From Treponema sp. UBA3662 (GTDB lineage Bacteria; Spirochaetota; Spirochaetia; Treponematales; Treponemataceae), in contig DFJV01000034.1 of the NCBI GenBank assembly GCA_002373205.1, positions 32,926 to 43,865 on the forward strand: DNA of 10,940 bases, given 5' to 3'. Below are positions 1-7,256 of this stretch, piece after piece. How positions within the stretch are numbered: position 1 is the stretch's first letter; every line of letters begins with the position of its first letter. The notes under the pieces were generated by a model. It saw nothing but the letters and a program-made list of their open reading frames with translations, was not told where the DNA came from and made no database searches. Both the position numbers and the translations under genes were made by a program.

Positions 1-64
1 TCAATCGCCGCCCGCAACGCCCGCTAAAACTGAACTGAACAAAAGTATGGCAACTTTGCAAATT

Positions 65-1213
65 CTATCGTGTAAGATTTTCAAGCGGAATAAGGTTGGG
101 GGAAGTTGTAGCGTTTTCAAGACGCGCGTATTCTTCCATAACCGCAATCTGCTGGCGGGTAAGCTTTGTTGGAAGCTGCACGATTATCTTTACGTAAAGG
201 TCTCCCTTCCTTGGTGAATTTGTAAAGGGAACACCCTCGTCCTTTATGCGGAGGAGCTTGCCCTGGGTTGTTCCAGACGGAATCTTTAGGGTAATCTTTC
301 TGCCGTCCAACGTTGTAAGGTTAACGTCTGCACCCAAGGCAGCCTGACTCAAGCTGATTGGCAGTGCACAGTAAAGGTCGTTGCCGTCACGCTCAAAGAA
401 GCGGTCCTGGCTTACGTGGATTACTATGATAAGGTCACCAGTGAAACCGCCGTTTGTGCCAGCATTACCAAGATGGGGAAGGGATATGCGCTTTCCGTCG
501 TCAACGCCAGCCGGTATTGTGATTGTAACGCGCTTTTCCTTGTCCTGAAGACCTGTTCCGCGGCATGCAGAGCAAGGCTTGTCTATTACAGTACCCTTTC
601 CGCCGCATGTTGGACATGTCTGCTGAACCGCAAAGAAGCCCGCGCTTCTTCTTACCTGGCCTGAACCGCCGCAAGTACCGCAAGTCTTTTTGCTGGAACC
701 CGGGGCACCGCCTGTTCCGCCGCAGGAAGCACAAGCCTCCTTGTGGCTAAAGCGTATGTCTTTCTTGCAGCCGTAAACTGCATCCTTAAAGTCTATTTCC
801 AAGTCGTAGCGAAGGCTTGCACCGTCGTTGCTGTCCCTTCTTGAACGTGATGAGCCGCCAAAGCCACCCATTCCGCCGAATAAATTTTCGAAGATGTCAG
901 AGAAACCGCCACCGTCTCCGCCAAAAATGTCGCTAAAGTCGTGGAAGGCATGGCTGTAGCCCTGTCCACCGCCGCCACCCATTCCGTCAAGGCCAGCAAA
1001 ACCGTACTGGTCATAGATAGGCCTCTTCTGGTCATCGCTAAGAACTTCGTATGCTTCTGTAGCTTCCTTGAATCTGTCTTCCGCTTCCTTGTTGCCAGGG
1101 TTTCGGTCGGGGTGATATTTGATTGCCAGTTTGCGGTAAGCTTTTTTTATTGTTTCTTTGTCGGCACTTTTATCAATGCCCAAAACTTCATAATAATCAC
1201 GTTTGTTAGCCAT
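65..1213 (-). CDS. dnaJ: Chaperone protein DnaJ (Hsp40)
   Basis: Type I J-domain co-chaperone of 382 residues, a normal DnaJ length. It acts in the cytoplasm, delivering unfolded clients to DnaK and stimulating DnaK ATP hydrolysis. The J domain occupies residues 1-70 with the HPD motif at 34-36. A Gly/Phe-rich linker follows (about 71-125). The zinc-binding region has four CxxCxGxG repeats starting at residues 161, 178, 200 and 214, all cysteines intact. The C-terminal client-binding beta domains run from about 225 to 350. The ATG is preceded by AGGATTAAGAAG, a usable if not ideal ribosome binding site. dnaK lies upstream on the same strand, but a strong terminator and a 268-base gap separate them, and a candidate promoter sits just before dnaJ. 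It is therefore probably transcribed independently. I see no clear terminator in the 64 bases downstream. Identity is certain. Confidence 0.98.
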   Translation of the reverse strand: MANKRDYYEVLGIDKSADKETIKKAYRKLAIKYHPDRNPGNKEAEDRFKEATEAYEVLSDDQKRPIYDQYGFAGLDGMGGGGGQGYSHAFHDFSDIFGGDGGGFSDIFENLFGGMGGFGGSSRSRRDSNDGASLRYDLEIDFKDAVYGCKKDIRFSHKEACASCGGTGGAPGSSKKTCGTCGGSGQVRRSAGFFAVQQTCPTCGGKGTVIDKPCSACRGTGLQDKEKRVTITIPAGVDDGKRISLPHLGNAGTNGGFTGDLIIVIHVSQDRFFERDGNDLYCALPISLSQAALGADVNLTTLDGRKITLKIPSGTTQGKLLRIKDEGVPFTNSPRKGDLYVKIIVQLPTKLTRQQIAVMEEYARLENATTSPNLIPLENLTR

Positions 1214-1241
1214 CTTCTTAATCCTAAAACTTTTCCGGAAC

Positions 1242-1270
1242 AGTATATCAAATAAGCGTTTTTATTGGAA
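1242..1270 (-). promoter_or_regulatory. Candidate sigma-70-type promoter for dnaJ
   Basis: On the minus strand a good -10 box TATACT (1242-1247) lies 17 bases from a weak -35 box TTCCAA (1265-1270). This would start transcription about 20-25 bases before the dnaJ ATG. It fits the dnaK terminator immediately upstream, which would otherwise leave dnaJ without a promoter. It is a motif match only; the -35 box agrees with consensus at three of six positions. Confidence 0.45.
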
Positions 1271-1275
1271 GACGG

Positions 1276-1405
1276 ACAGCCTATGCCGCCGTGTAGGGGC
1301 CCGCCGCAGGCGGGTTGCCGCAGCCAGAACGAAGTGGCGGCAAGGCAATGAAGGCGAATGCCGGAACCCCGAAAGGGCGGTGGCGCAAAGGCATGACAGC
1401 GACTT
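1276..1405. repeat. GC-rich hairpin-dense intergenic block, probable dispersed repeat
   Basis: This stretch between dnaJ and dnaK is packed with inverted repeats. CCCGCC-GCA-GGCGGG forms a 6-bp stem at 1300-1314. TTGCCGC (1315-1321) pairs with GCGGCAA (1337-1343). ATGCC (1359-1363) pairs with GGCAT (1390-1394), enclosing CCCCGAAAGGG. The composition is higher in GC than the surrounding non-coding DNA, and the short open frames crossing it have no convincing start or family. A similar string (CGGAACCCCG, then AAAG, then GGCAT) occurs on the other strand of the block near 4428-4460. That suggests two diverged members of one intergenic repeat family. A structured RNA is the alternative. Copies elsewhere in the genome cannot be seen from here. 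Confidence 0.5.
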
Positions 1406-1406
1406 C

Positions 1407-1450
1407 AAAAAGATATGGATGGTAGAGCAAAAGAGGCTACCATCCATATC
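1407..1450 (-). terminator. Rho-independent terminator after dnaK
   Basis: A perfect 14-bp stem is formed by 1437-1450 and 1412-1425 (arm GATATGGATGGTAG on the minus strand), with an 11-base loop. Reading in the dnaK direction, five Ts follow the stem at once (1411-1407). It begins 31 bases after the dnaK stop codon. The A-rich sequence on the other side (1451-1456) could let it work in both directions, but no plus-strand gene is nearby. Confidence 0.9.
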
Positions 1451-1481
1451 AAAAAATAAATTCTCTTTTTTTCAGGCGCTT

Positions 1482-3449
1482 TTATTTGTCGTCGTGGACT
1501 TCGTACTGAACGTCGTCAGCGCTGCCCTTGTCGAACTTGCTGCCTGCGTTTGAAGAACCGGCGTTTGCACCTGAGTTTCCAGCACCGGCTCCCGGATTTG
1601 CTCCAGCAGCCCCGGCACCTGCACCAGCCTGTGCACCCTGAGCCTTGTAGATTTCCTCTGCAAGCTTGTATGATGCCTGCTTAAGGCTCTCCGTCTTCTT
1701 CTTCATTTCTTCTATATTATTAGAAGCGATTGCGTCCTTAAGTTCCTTGATTGCAGCTTCAATCTTGGACTTGTCGTCCGCAGAAATCTTGTCGCCATAA
1801 TCCTTGAGGGACTTTTCTGACTGGTAAACGAGGCTGTCTGCTTCGTTCTTAGTCTCGACTTCTTCCTTCTTCTTCTTGTCGCTCTCTGCGTTGGCCTCTG
1901 CATCCTTTACCATGCGGTTGATTTCTTCCTCGCTAAGACCAGATGAATTCTGAATCTGAATCTTCTGCTCCTTGCCGGTTCCCAAATCCTTTGCAGAAAC
2001 CTTTACAATGCCGTTAGCATCGATGTCGAAGGTAACTTCAATCTGTGGAACACCGCGTGGTGCCGGTGGAATGCCAACAAGGTCAAAGTTGCCAAGAGTG
2101 CGGTTCTGGCTGGCCATTTCACGCTCACCCTGAAGAACGTGAATCGTAACAGCTGTCTGTCCGTCTGCCGCTGTAGAGAAGACCTGGCTCTTCTTTGTAG
2201 GAATAGTCGTGTTGCGGTTGATAAGGCGTGTGAATACGCCGCCCATTGTCTCGATACCCAAAGAAAGAGGTGTTACGTCAAGAAGAAGAACGTCCTTTAC
2301 GTCTCCTGCAAGAACGCCACCCTGGATTGCAGCACCGATAGCAACTGCTTCGTCCGGGTTAACGGAACGGCTACCCTCTTTACCGAAGATGCTCTTTACG
2401 ATTTCCTGAACCTTTGGCATGCGGCTTGAACCACCAACGAGAAGAACTTCGTCAATCTTGTCGGCAGAGATTTCTGCATCCTTCATGGCCTTAAGACAAG
2501 GCTCACGTGTAGCTTCAAAAAGGTCGTCGGTCATCTGCTCAAACTGTGCGCGTGTAAGGGACTTCTGCAAGTGCTTTGGTCCTGTTGCATCAGCCGTGAT
2601 GAATGGAAGGTTGATGTCTGCGCTTGCCTGGTTTGAAAGAGAAATCTTTGCGTTCTCTGCTGCCTCGCGAAGACGCTGCATAGCCATTGCATCGCCTGAA
2701 AGGTCAATTCCGCTGTCTGCCTTGAACTGGTCAATGAGCCAGTTAACGATGCGGCGGTCCCAGTCATCACCACCAAGGTGTGTGTTTCCGTTTGTGGACT
2801 TTACTTCAAATACGCCGTCACCCAATTCAAGGATGGAAATATCGAAGGTACCACCACCAAGGTCGTATACGGCAATTGTCTTTTCTGACTTCTGGTCCTT
2901 GTTAAAGCCGAATGCCAAAGAAGCGGCAGTTGGTTCGTTGATGATTCTCTTTACGTCAAGGCCTGCAATCTTACCGGCATCCTTTGTTGCCTGGCGCTGG
3001 GCATCGTTAAAGTAGGCAGGAACTGTAATAACAGCCTCTGTAACAGTCTCGCCAAGATAGTCTTCAGCAGTCTTCTTCATCTTCTGAAGGATGAATGCAG
3101 AAATTTCCTGGGGGCTGTATTCCTTTGCGGAACCGTTTTCCTGAACTTCTACGCGGACGTCTGCACCGTGGTCCTTGATTGTATAGGGAAGCTTTGTTGC
3201 CTCGCCTTCAAGCTCTCCAAAGCGGTGTCCAATAAGACGCTTTACGGAATATACCGTGTTCTTTGGATTTGTTACCATCTGGTTCTTTGCAGGAAGACCA
3301 ACGATGCGGTCTCCCTTGGCAGTAAAGCCTACGATAGAAGGAGTTGTTCTTCCACCCTCTGAATTCTGAATTACTACAGGCTCACCGTTTTCCATTACGG
3401 CAACACAAGAGTTTGTTGTTCCCAAGTCAATACCAATAATCTTTCCCAT
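1482..3449 (-). CDS. dnaK: Chaperone protein DnaK (Hsp70)
   Basis: ATP-dependent cytoplasmic Hsp70 chaperone of 655 residues. The nucleotide-binding domain (about 1-385) shows the phosphate-1 motif IDLGTTNS at 7-13, the VPAYFNDAQRQAT segment at 143-155, INEPTAA near 170 and the phosphate-2 motif DLGGGTFD at 196-203, with the conserved threonine at 201. LLVGGSSRMPKV marks the adenosine contact. The hydrophobic interdomain linker VLLLDVTPLSLGIE leads into the substrate-binding domain and helical lid. The tail is rich in Gly, Ala, Asn and Ser and ends in an acidic peptide finishing HDDK, in place of the EEVxDK-type end of many DnaKs. The ATG has a strong ribosome binding site, GGAGG, nine bases upstream. 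grpE lies 84 bases upstream in the same direction with no terminator between, so the two are probably one transcript ending at the hairpin after dnaK. Identity is certain. Confidence 0.99.
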   Translation of the reverse strand: MGKIIGIDLGTTNSCVAVMENGEPVVIQNSEGGRTTPSIVGFTAKGDRIVGLPAKNQMVTNPKNTVYSVKRLIGHRFGELEGEATKLPYTIKDHGADVRVEVQENGSAKEYSPQEISAFILQKMKKTAEDYLGETVTEAVITVPAYFNDAQRQATKDAGKIAGLDVKRIINEPTAASLAFGFNKDQKSEKTIAVYDLGGGTFDISILELGDGVFEVKSTNGNTHLGGDDWDRRIVNWLIDQFKADSGIDLSGDAMAMQRLREAAENAKISLSNQASADINLPFITADATGPKHLQKSLTRAQFEQMTDDLFEATREPCLKAMKDAEISADKIDEVLLVGGSSRMPKVQEIVKSIFGKEGSRSVNPDEAVAIGAAIQGGVLAGDVKDVLLLDVTPLSLGIETMGGVFTRLINRNTTIPTKKSQVFSTAADGQTAVTIHVLQGEREMASQNRTLGNFDLVGIPPAPRGVPQIEVTFDIDANGIVKVSAKDLGTGKEQKIQIQNSSGLSEEEINRMVKDAEANAESDKKKKEEVETKNEADSLVYQSEKSLKDYGDKISADDKSKIEAAIKELKDAIASNNIEEMKKKTESLKQASYKLAEEIYKAQGAQAGAGAGAAGANPGAGAGNSGANAGSSNAGSKFDKGSADDVQYEVHDDK

Positions 3450-3533
3450 ATCAAAAACCTCCGTTTGTTTTCAACAATACATGCAAGTCAGCGGTCAAAG
3501 ACTGCACACAGCCACTTCCGCCAACAATTCATT

Positions 3534-4253
3534 CTATTTGTTTTCCGCTTCAGACTCGCTTTCCGAAGCTTTATTTTCTTCCTTTGCGGAATCAACTTCT
3601 TCTTTTACAGAACCGTCCGGCATGCTTACCATAACCTTTGCATGGCGGATTACCCTGTCCTTGAGCTTGTAGCCCTTAAGGTACACAGCCTTGATCACCG
3701 GGGAAGCAACCGGGTCGTCCGACTTGCCGATAGCCTCGTGAATGTCCGGGTCAAAGGCATCGCCTACAGCACCATAGGAAACAAGGTTGTACTTGTTCTC
3801 CAGCATGCTGACCATTGCCTTGTTTATCATTGTAACGCCGTCTGCTATGGTCTTTGGGTCCGTTGCAGAGGAAGCGGCCTCAACCGTGCGGTCAAAGTTG
3901 TCCAGGCTTTCAAGCAAATCTTTTAAAAGACTGGTGTTTGCATAGTCGTAAGCGTCCTGCTTTTCCTGAATGGTACGCTTGCGATAGTTGTCAAAATCTG
4001 CCGCCTTGCGAAGAAGCTGATCCTTAAGGTCTGCATTGGCCTTTGTAAGCTCTTCAACCTGATCCTGCAAAGACTTAACTTTGTCTGAATCTGTTGCATT
4101 TTCTGCCGCTTTTTCAGACTTTTCACCTTCTTCCGAGGAAGAATTTGCAGCAGATGCATCTTTTTCGGAGGATTCCTTGGAAGATTTTTCTGCTTCCTTG
4201 GACTGAACAGCCTCTTTTTCTTCAGTGTTATTCTCTTTGTTTTCCTTGCTCAT
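3534..4253 (-). CDS. grpE: Nucleotide exchange factor GrpE
   Basis: GrpE releases ADP from DnaK and completes the DnaK-DnaJ cycle; it works as a cytoplasmic dimer. With this start it has 239 residues. The first 55 or so are a low-complexity Glu/Lys/Ser segment, followed by the long dimerisation coiled coil with the family motif ADFDNYRKR (about 85-93). The helical segment LLESLDNFDR follows. The C-terminal DnaK-binding beta domain has FDPDIHEAIG and GYKLKDRVIRHAKV. A charged Glu/Ser tail ends the protein. An in-frame ATG exists 24 bases upstream (4277), giving 247 residues. I prefer 4253 because it has AAGGA seven bases before it, while 4277 lacks a good site and nearly coincides with the predicted transcription start. 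It is the first gene of the grpE-dnaK unit; no hrcA precedes it. Confidence 0.96.
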   Translation of the reverse strand: MSKENKENNTEEKEAVQSKEAEKSSKESSEKDASAANSSSEEGEKSEKAAENATDSDKVKSLQDQVEELTKANADLKDQLLRKAADFDNYRKRTIQEKQDAYDYANTSLLKDLLESLDNFDRTVEAASSATDPKTIADGVTMINKAMVSMLENKYNLVSYGAVGDAFDPDIHEAIGKSDDPVASPVIKAVYLKGYKLKDRVIRHAKVMVSMPDGSVKEEVDSAKEENKASESESEAENK

Positions 4254-4288
4254 TACACTGTCCTTTCCGTTTTCCATTATTATTTGAA

Positions 4289-4318
4289 AAAATACTAAAT
4301 TTCACAAAGAAACGTCAA
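4289..4318 (-). promoter_or_regulatory. Candidate promoter of the grpE-dnaK operon
   Basis: Minus-strand TTGACG (4313-4318, five of six consensus bases) is followed after 18 bases by TATTTT (4289-4294). Transcription would begin near 4282, giving a leader of about 30 bases before the ATG at 4253. No CIRCE inverted repeat (TTAGCACTC-N9-GAGTGCTAA) is visible around it, so heat control by HrcA is not supported at this site. It is a motif match only. Confidence 0.55.
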
Positions 4319-4379
4319 GAAATTTATAGATTTTTTTAGAAAATAAAGGCATTTTTCTCATTTTTTTGAATTTAATTCA

Positions 4380-4620
4380 TTTTTCTCTTCTGAAGCCGCT
4401 TTCTTCTATTAATTGCCCACTGAGGGGATGCCTCTTTCAACGGGCTTTCCGGGGTTCCGCGCAAATGTAAAACAAGCAGCGCCAAGGAGGTCGCGTCATT
4501 TGTTAAGGCAAAAAGCAAGTGAGTTTTCGCAGAAAACTCATGGTTAAAAATTGCACGGACGCAATTTTTAACCAACAGCCCCTCCAATCCCGGCTAAGCT
4601 TATTGCCTCAAAAAAATCCC
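4380..4620. repeat. Non-coding block between grpE and the AT-rich operon, probable dispersed repeat
   Basis: The gap 4278-4664 has no convincing gene. Its outer part by grpE is AT-rich leader DNA. From about 4380 to 4620 the composition becomes mixed and structure-rich. GCCC (4415-4418) and GGGC (4442-4445) enclose GAGG-GGATG-CCTC (4422-4434). Two perfect hairpins follow at 4520-4574. On the minus strand CGGAACCCCGG (4449-4459), AAAG and GGCAT recall the block between dnaJ and dnaK. An open frame of 71 codons crosses it (4372-4587, minus), but it runs straight through both hairpins and resembles no family, so I regard it as spurious. A structured RNA is possible. Edges are approximate. Confidence 0.5.
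4520..4574. repeat. Two adjacent perfect hairpins
   Basis: The first palindrome has arms TGAGTTTTC (4520-4528) and GAAAACTCA (4532-4540) around the loop GCA. It abuts the second, with 14-base arms TGGTTAAAAATTGC (4541-4554) and GCAATTTTTAACCA (4561-4574) around six bases. All base pairs are perfect. Neither strand has a T-run after the second stem, so they are not standard terminators, though they lie about 90 bases beyond the last gene of the AT-rich operon. They could stabilise the 3' end of that transcript or be the core of a mobile palindromic repeat. Confidence 0.85.
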
Positions 4621-4664
4621 TCCATGACTCTTTATAGATTGGCAAGGACCCAATTATTTCTGCC

Positions 4665-5092
4665 TCAAAAAACTCTTTTTAATTCAAAATATTCAAGGAC
4701 ATCTTCTGTTCCCGAACAAAGAAGTACTGTATAGAAAACAATACCTTCACCTTTTCCAGTAAACAAATAAACGCATCCCAAAACGAAAAACAAAGCAAAC
4801 AAGCAGATTTGCAGTTCCGGTAAATGGCCAATATAGTTTTGTATGGCTTTTATCATTTTTTCCCGTGGATAATTTTTCACAAGGCAATAATGTACAATAT
4901 ATAAAATGGACTTTATTGCATACAAAAACAAGCAAGCTTTCCAGATAACACGATCTCCCCAAATCAAATCTCTGCAAGACAAAATTGCTATCCATACAAG
5001 TGGAAAACCAGAAATTTTAACCAATGCTTTTTAAGAAACATAAATCGCTTATAGAATTCTTCCGTATCGTTTTCCTCTATCATATTTTCCAT
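4665..5092 (-). pseudogene. Small membrane protein gene with a one-base frameshift
   Basis: The frame starting at ATG 5092 (MENMIEEND...) runs 34 codons to TAG at 4988-4990. A second frame open from 5030 continues to TGA at 4665 without a start codon other than TTG. The two overlap in the run GTTTTCC. One extra T there joins KKHWLKFLVF to PLVWIAIL and gives an uninterrupted protein of 142 residues. The joined product has about four hydrophobic segments and a short acidic N-terminus, so it would be an inner-membrane protein. ATG 5092 lies 17 bases after the stop of the preceding lipoprotein gene, with AGGAG 14 bases upstream, which is rather far. It is the last gene of the AT-rich operon. I do not recognise the family. 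A sequencing error, recent decay or switching at the homopolymer would all look like this. Confidence 0.6.
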
Positions 5093-5109
5093 ATCTTGCT
5101 TATAAGCTC

Positions 5110-6210
5110 CTATTTTATTCCATCTTCACTCTTTTTTATAAGTTCAATCATCTCATTAGAAAATTTATCATAAATTTCATTTCGTTTTATTAATCGTCCA
5201 TTGCAAAGAGAATAGAGCTGATTAGGATTTTCCGAAAATGTAAATTTTACAATTTCTTCATTACCTTGCTTTATAATGCATAGACATTCTATTAAGTTTT
5301 TATAAAAACCTTCTTTTTCTGAATCATCCATAAAAATAGGTTTTTCCCTAAACACATCATTAATACAAGTTACTTCTGCCAGATCTTCATAAAGAAAAGA
5401 TTTCTTTATTTCACAATCACCTTTTCTAACTAGTTCTTCAGTACGAAATTCTGTATAAACAACCGGATTATAATAAAAAGTAATTTCCATATCTTGCATG
5501 GCTTCTGCAGGAAGATATGTTTCCGGAACATATTGCCGAGATACAGAATCATCGTCTATCACCCCAAAAGGAGACGGCCATTTATCCGTGTCCCATACAG
5601 GCCCATATTGTACATCTGGAATATCAAATCTACTTGCCTGTTTTTCTATTGGAAGAGCAAGGGTTATTTTTTTAGTCTTTACTCTTTTGTCTGTTCCAAG
5701 GTAAGAACATTCATTTGTTTCATCAAAAGTATTCCTAACACCTTTTCCATATTTTAATAAGATTTTTATTTTTTTCTTTTCAATCTCTTCTCTGGGAATT
5801 TCTTTGTACTTTATATATCCGTTATACACACATGTATCTCCAGGAAAAACTGGATTTATAAACATATAACTAAATTCATTTGTATGTTTCTCATCATCCA
5901 AAGACGTTTTTGATTCTTCAAATGCAATCATCTCTTTTGCATTTTTAAAGTCCAGTTTGCATTCATTCAAAAATATTTCAGCATTGCCATTTCTTTTCAA
6001 TTGCCTTATCTGATTGCGCATTGAACTGGGAAACAAAAGTATGTAATCCGTTGTGTTTTCCATCTCAACATAAAAATCAACAGAATTCACATTATATCTA
6101 TAATTAACTCTCTTAATTTTAAGTTCCTTATTATCACAGGAAACACAAATTAAAATAAACAAGGCAATAAAAAATAACTTTAACAATTTAGCAACAGACA
6201 TGTTCTTCAT
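5110..6210 (-). CDS. Putative lipoprotein, 366 residues, unknown function
   Basis: I do not recognise this family. The N-terminus has a basic start, a hydrophobic stretch (about 9-24) and a cysteine at 25 in VSCDN, fitting a loose spirochaete-type lipobox, so the mature protein is probably membrane-anchored outside the cytoplasm. The rest is hydrophilic with many beta-like stretches and no membrane segment. A central part is rich in Pro, Asp and Trp (VWDTDKWPSPFG), and the C-terminal 80 residues look helical. The early part (NSVDFYVEMENTTDYILLF) could be an Ig-like beta fold, but this is a guess. ATG 6210 is chosen over the in-frame TTG at 6216 and ATG at 6201; AAGG precedes it by about 11 bases. 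It lies 72 bases after the preceding lipoprotein gene and 17 before the broken membrane-protein gene. Confidence 0.8.
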   Translation of the reverse strand: MKNMSVAKLLKLFFIALFILICVSCDNKELKIKRVNYRYNVNSVDFYVEMENTTDYILLFPSSMRNQIRQLKRNGNAEIFLNECKLDFKNAKEMIAFEESKTSLDDEKHTNEFSYMFINPVFPGDTCVYNGYIKYKEIPREEIEKKKIKILLKYGKGVRNTFDETNECSYLGTDKRVKTKKITLALPIEKQASRFDIPDVQYGPVWDTDKWPSPFGVIDDDSVSRQYVPETYLPAEAMQDMEITFYYNPVVYTEFRTEELVRKGDCEIKKSFLYEDLAEVTCINDVFREKPIFMDDSEKEGFYKNLIECLCIIKQGNEEIVKFTFSENPNQLYSLCNGRLIKRNEIYDKFSNEMIELIKKSEDGIK

Positions 6211-6282
6211 CTGCAAATTTTCCTTCTTACTCCCTTACCGTCCAAATGCTTGGCCATATAAATATATTCTACACATCAATTC

Positions 6283-6786
6283 TTATTCCCTCCAGAAACT
6301 TTTTATCCGTATTTGCCACGGCATCTTATAATAAATATTTTCTTCACCTTTCTTGTAAAATATTTTCTCCCCATTTTTCATAATATATACATCTTTTTCT
6401 TTTGCTGCATCTTTGTAAAAAACATCTATTACAATTCCATCCTGCCAAAAATACTCTATCCCATTTATTTTTTTGCATCTTACTTTGTTATCAATTGCAT
6501 TAACTTTGCTTGCTGAAAACAATTTTTGAAGGAAGCTATTTGCTTTTTTGGTTCCACCAGGAATTTCAATTATATACTCGGCGCCACATCTTATATCATC
6601 TTCGTCAATCAAATTGCAATAACTGGAATATTCAGGATTACCATCCAGTTCTAAACACCAACATGGTTCCATATAATAAACAGTTATCTCACGAACATCT
6701 TGAAAATTACACGAGCTAGTGCACGACAATAAAATTGAATTCACCAAAACAATTGCACAAATAACATATAAAATTCTTTTATTCAT
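6283..6786 (-). CDS. Putative cysteine-rich lipoprotein, 167 residues
   Basis: Unknown family. The start MNKRILYVI at 6786 is preceded by AAGGA seven bases upstream; a longer in-frame start at 6831 would overlap the preceding gene and place 15 residues before the signal sequence, so I reject it. The signal peptide ends in LLSC (cysteine 22), a good lipobox. The mature protein has several further cysteines (CTSSC at the anchor, CWC, and single ones in YC, RC, RC), suggesting disulfides in an extracytoplasmic protein. The C-terminal half alternates short beta-like stretches (YIIEIPGG, YFWQDGIVIDVFY, EKIFYKKGEENIYYK). It starts ten bases after the stop of the preceding gene, whose TAA forms part of this ribosome binding site. 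That points to coupled translation. Confidence 0.8.
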   Translation of the reverse strand: MNKRILYVICAIVLVNSILLSCTSSCNFQDVREITVYYMEPCWCLELDGNPEYSSYCNLIDEDDIRCGAEYIIEIPGGTKKANSFLQKLFSASKVNAIDNKVRCKKINGIEYFWQDGIVIDVFYKDAAKEKDVYIMKNGEKIFYKKGEENIYYKMPWQIRIKSFWRE

Positions 6787-6796
6787 AGATGATTCC

Positions 6797-7222
6797 TTAT
6801 GACTCTCCTTCAAAATAATATAAATTTTCACCTAATTTTTCAAACACCTCAGCTCTCCTTATCAAATACTCATCTTCTTCGGGCATATATACTACAGCTT
6901 TGCACCAGCCTGATATTGTCGAGGCAAATATTATATATATTTCTTTTTTTGCTTTTTGGACAGCTTTTATTTTTTTTCTTGTTAATGAATATGGTTCTAT
7001 CGAAAAGTACAGTTCCTTAACCCCGAATGGTTCATGAGTTACTTTATATAGTTTTAAAGCCAAGGGATTTTCACTGTACTTCTTTCCATAAGTAAAATCA
7101 ACCTTATCCAAGGCCATGCATAAATCAAAATATTCGGACAATTCACTTTCCTCAAATTTAGGCATAGTCCTGCACGAAATTGACATAAAACAACACAATA
7201 ACAATATAATTATTTTTTTCAT
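6797..7222 (-). CDS. Putative small lipoprotein, 141 residues
   Basis: Unknown family. A short basic N-terminus (MKK) and a very hydrophobic stretch end at SISC (cysteine 17), a relaxed lipobox typical of spirochaetes. The mature part is an acidic helical segment (EESELSEYFDLCMALDKVDF) followed by basic and beta-like segments (KELYFSIEPYS, KEIYIIFAST). No membrane helix follows the signal. The ATG has AAGGTG about seven bases upstream. It lies 34 bases after the TPR lipoprotein gene and ten before the next lipoprotein gene, in the same direction as both, so it is part of the AT-rich operon. No catalytic motif is visible. Confidence 0.8.
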   Translation of the reverse strand: MKKIIILLLCCFMSISCRTMPKFEESELSEYFDLCMALDKVDFTYGKKYSENPLALKLYKVTHEPFGVKELYFSIEPYSLTRKKIKAVQKAKKEIYIIFASTISGWCKAVVYMPEEDEYLIRRAEVFEKLGENLYYFEGES

Positions 7223-7256
7223 TTATTTTCACCTTTTCTTTACAAAATGTGGCAAA

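Noticed and set aside
1..64. GC-rich sequence beyond the dnaJ stop codon (CGCCGCCCGC and CGCCCGC).
   Set aside because: It could be the edge of another gene or repeat block, but too little is present to tell. No clear dnaJ terminator is seen there.
1203..1553. Plus-strand open frame across the dnaJ-dnaK gap.
   Set aside because: It runs through the dnaK terminator and the GC-rich repeat block and into the dnaK 3' end; the product is low-complexity basic sequence.
2419..3015. Plus-strand open frame of 198 codons opposite dnaK.
   Set aside because: It is the antisense shadow of a conserved, high-quality coding region, with no family signature.
3465..3926. Plus-strand open frame of 153 codons opposite grpE.
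   Set aside because: It mirrors grpE codon bias on the other strand, and no ribosome binding site or domain is evident.
4541..4574. The 14-bp hairpin as an intrinsic terminator for the AT-rich operon.
   Set aside because: No T-run follows the stem on either strand, and the stem is AT-rich, so it does not fit the standard model.
4372..4587. Minus-strand open frame of 71 codons between grpE and the AT-rich operon.
   Set aside because: It passes through two perfect hairpins and a repeat-like block, has no recognisable family and no signal or domain. It is probably a chance frame in a repeat.
6235..6276. Thirteen-codon minus-strand ORF (MCRIYLYGQAFGR) between two lipoprotein genes.
   Set aside because: The nearest purine-rich site is 11 bases away, there is no overlap with the next gene, and it is too short to support.
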